Shown here piece by piece: positions 14,275 through 14,777 of a stretch of 14,777 nt of DNA (position 1 is the first letter of the stretch; every line of letters starts with the position of its first letter). The notes beneath the pieces are model-generated. The model saw only the letters and a program-made list of their open reading frames with translations, did no database searches and was not told where the DNA came from. The stretch is from NCBI GenBank assembly GCA_964542895.1, contig CAZIWT010000089.1, positions 1 through 14,777 of the forward strand, read 5' to 3'. The position numbers and the translations under genes are program-made. The DNA comes from Zymogenus sp964542895. Lineage in GTDB: Bacteria; Desulfobacterota; Zymogenia; Zymogenales; Zymogenaceae.

Positions 14275-14777
14275 TTAGAACTCGTACAGGAGCTGGTTGC
14301 TGATGGACCATATCTCACCCCAGTCGCCGCGGGTTCCGTCAGCCTTCTCGTAATCCCACGAGTCGCCGGTGAAGAGCACACCCACACCCAGCGAGTAGGT
14401 CAGTCCCTCCATGATCTCGTAGGAGAAGCCGAAGTCGAGCTCCCAGCCGAGGTCGTCACTGGCATCCCATGATTCATAGTTGTAGTTGCCGTAGAAAAAT
14501 GCAGGATGCACATAAGCAGAACCCTTGGATTGTACAATAGCTGCTCTGGTGCCAAAAAAGTTCTGTCCCACTTCCTCTGTCCACTTGGCCCAGGTGATAG
14601 AGGCGTTCAGCGTCAGCTTTTCGATGGGGCAGATTTCGAAGTAGAGCTTTACTGCGGTGATGTTCTCCAGGTTGTCCTGACCGTAGAGACTGCCTCCCCA
14701 GATGGAGTTCGTTCCGCCGCCTCCGTTAACAATAATGTTGTTAAAGGCGAAATCGTCCTGGCTGATGTAGTTCATGT
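14275..14777 (-). CDS. Outer-membrane porin-like protein, copy 3 (partial, runs off window)
   Basis: Only the last 166 or so residues are inside the window; the gene continues past 14777 and its start is not visible. It is the third paralogue of the array. From MNYISQDDFAF to the C-terminal ISNQLLYEF I count about 19 differences from copy 1 by eye, mainly in the segments GQNFFGTRAAIVQS and AFFYGNYNYESW, which are also the variable ones between copies 1 and 2. Its 3' flank and terminator belong to the same repeated unit but are more diverged than those of copies 1 and 2. The cut is a window edge, not a truncated gene. Confidence 0.8.
   Translation of the reverse strand, partial: MNYISQDDFAFNNIIVNGGGGTNSIWGGSLYGQDNLENITAVKLYFEICPIEKLTLNASITWAKWTEEVGQNFFGTRAAIVQSKGSAYVHPAFFYGNYNYESWDASDDLGWELDFGFSYEIMEGLTYSLGVGVLFTGDSWDYEKADGTRGDWGEIWSISNQLLYEF

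Overview
The window is about 14.8 kb of chromosomal-type DNA from a Gram-negative bacterium. Three observations suggest an anaerobic, deltaproteobacterial (Desulfobacterota-like) host: an NtrC-type sigma-54 activator, a uroporphyrinogen-decarboxylase-fold protein of the corrinoid-methyltransferase superfamily, and signal-peptide beta-barrel proteins ending in phenylalanine. The taxonomic placement is inference from gene style only. No rRNA, tRNA, CRISPR array, insertion sequence or phage gene was seen.

Layout. Positions 148-6707 carry four genes on the minus strand: a sigma-54 response regulator with no visible partner kinase, a UroD-family protein, an APC-superfamily permease, and a two-enzyme aromatic amino acid protein (DAHP synthase fused to prephenate dehydratase). 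Each has a credible promoter of its own or sits more than 200 bases from the next, so this looks like separate units rather than one operon. From 7014 to 10509 the plus strand carries a possible 19-codon leader ORF, a ZupT-like ZIP metal transporter, a class I SAM methyltransferase 19 bases behind it, the remnant of a second methyltransferase, and an exported metallophosphoesterase with a C-terminal CBM9-like domain. From 10588 to the right edge the minus strand holds a tandem array of at least three paralogous outer-membrane porin-like genes. Each is followed by a nearly identical GC-rich terminator, and the two complete copies each have their own TTGACA-type promoter. The third copy runs off the window.

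How the genes relate. The aromatic fusion joins the first step of the shikimate pathway to a late step of phenylalanine synthesis, with an ACT-like regulatory domain at each end, and it lacks a chorismate mutase domain. ZupT and the following methyltransferase are probably cotranscribed. The metallophosphoesterase and the porin array converge on a shared, apparently bidirectional terminator. The porin copies keep the same strands and differ mainly in short segments that look like surface loops, which suggests diversification of a surface protein family.

No clearly new multi-gene system was found. The most interesting items are the porin array, the DAHP synthase-prephenate dehydratase fusion, the exported phosphoesterase-CBM9 protein and the zupT leader ORF.
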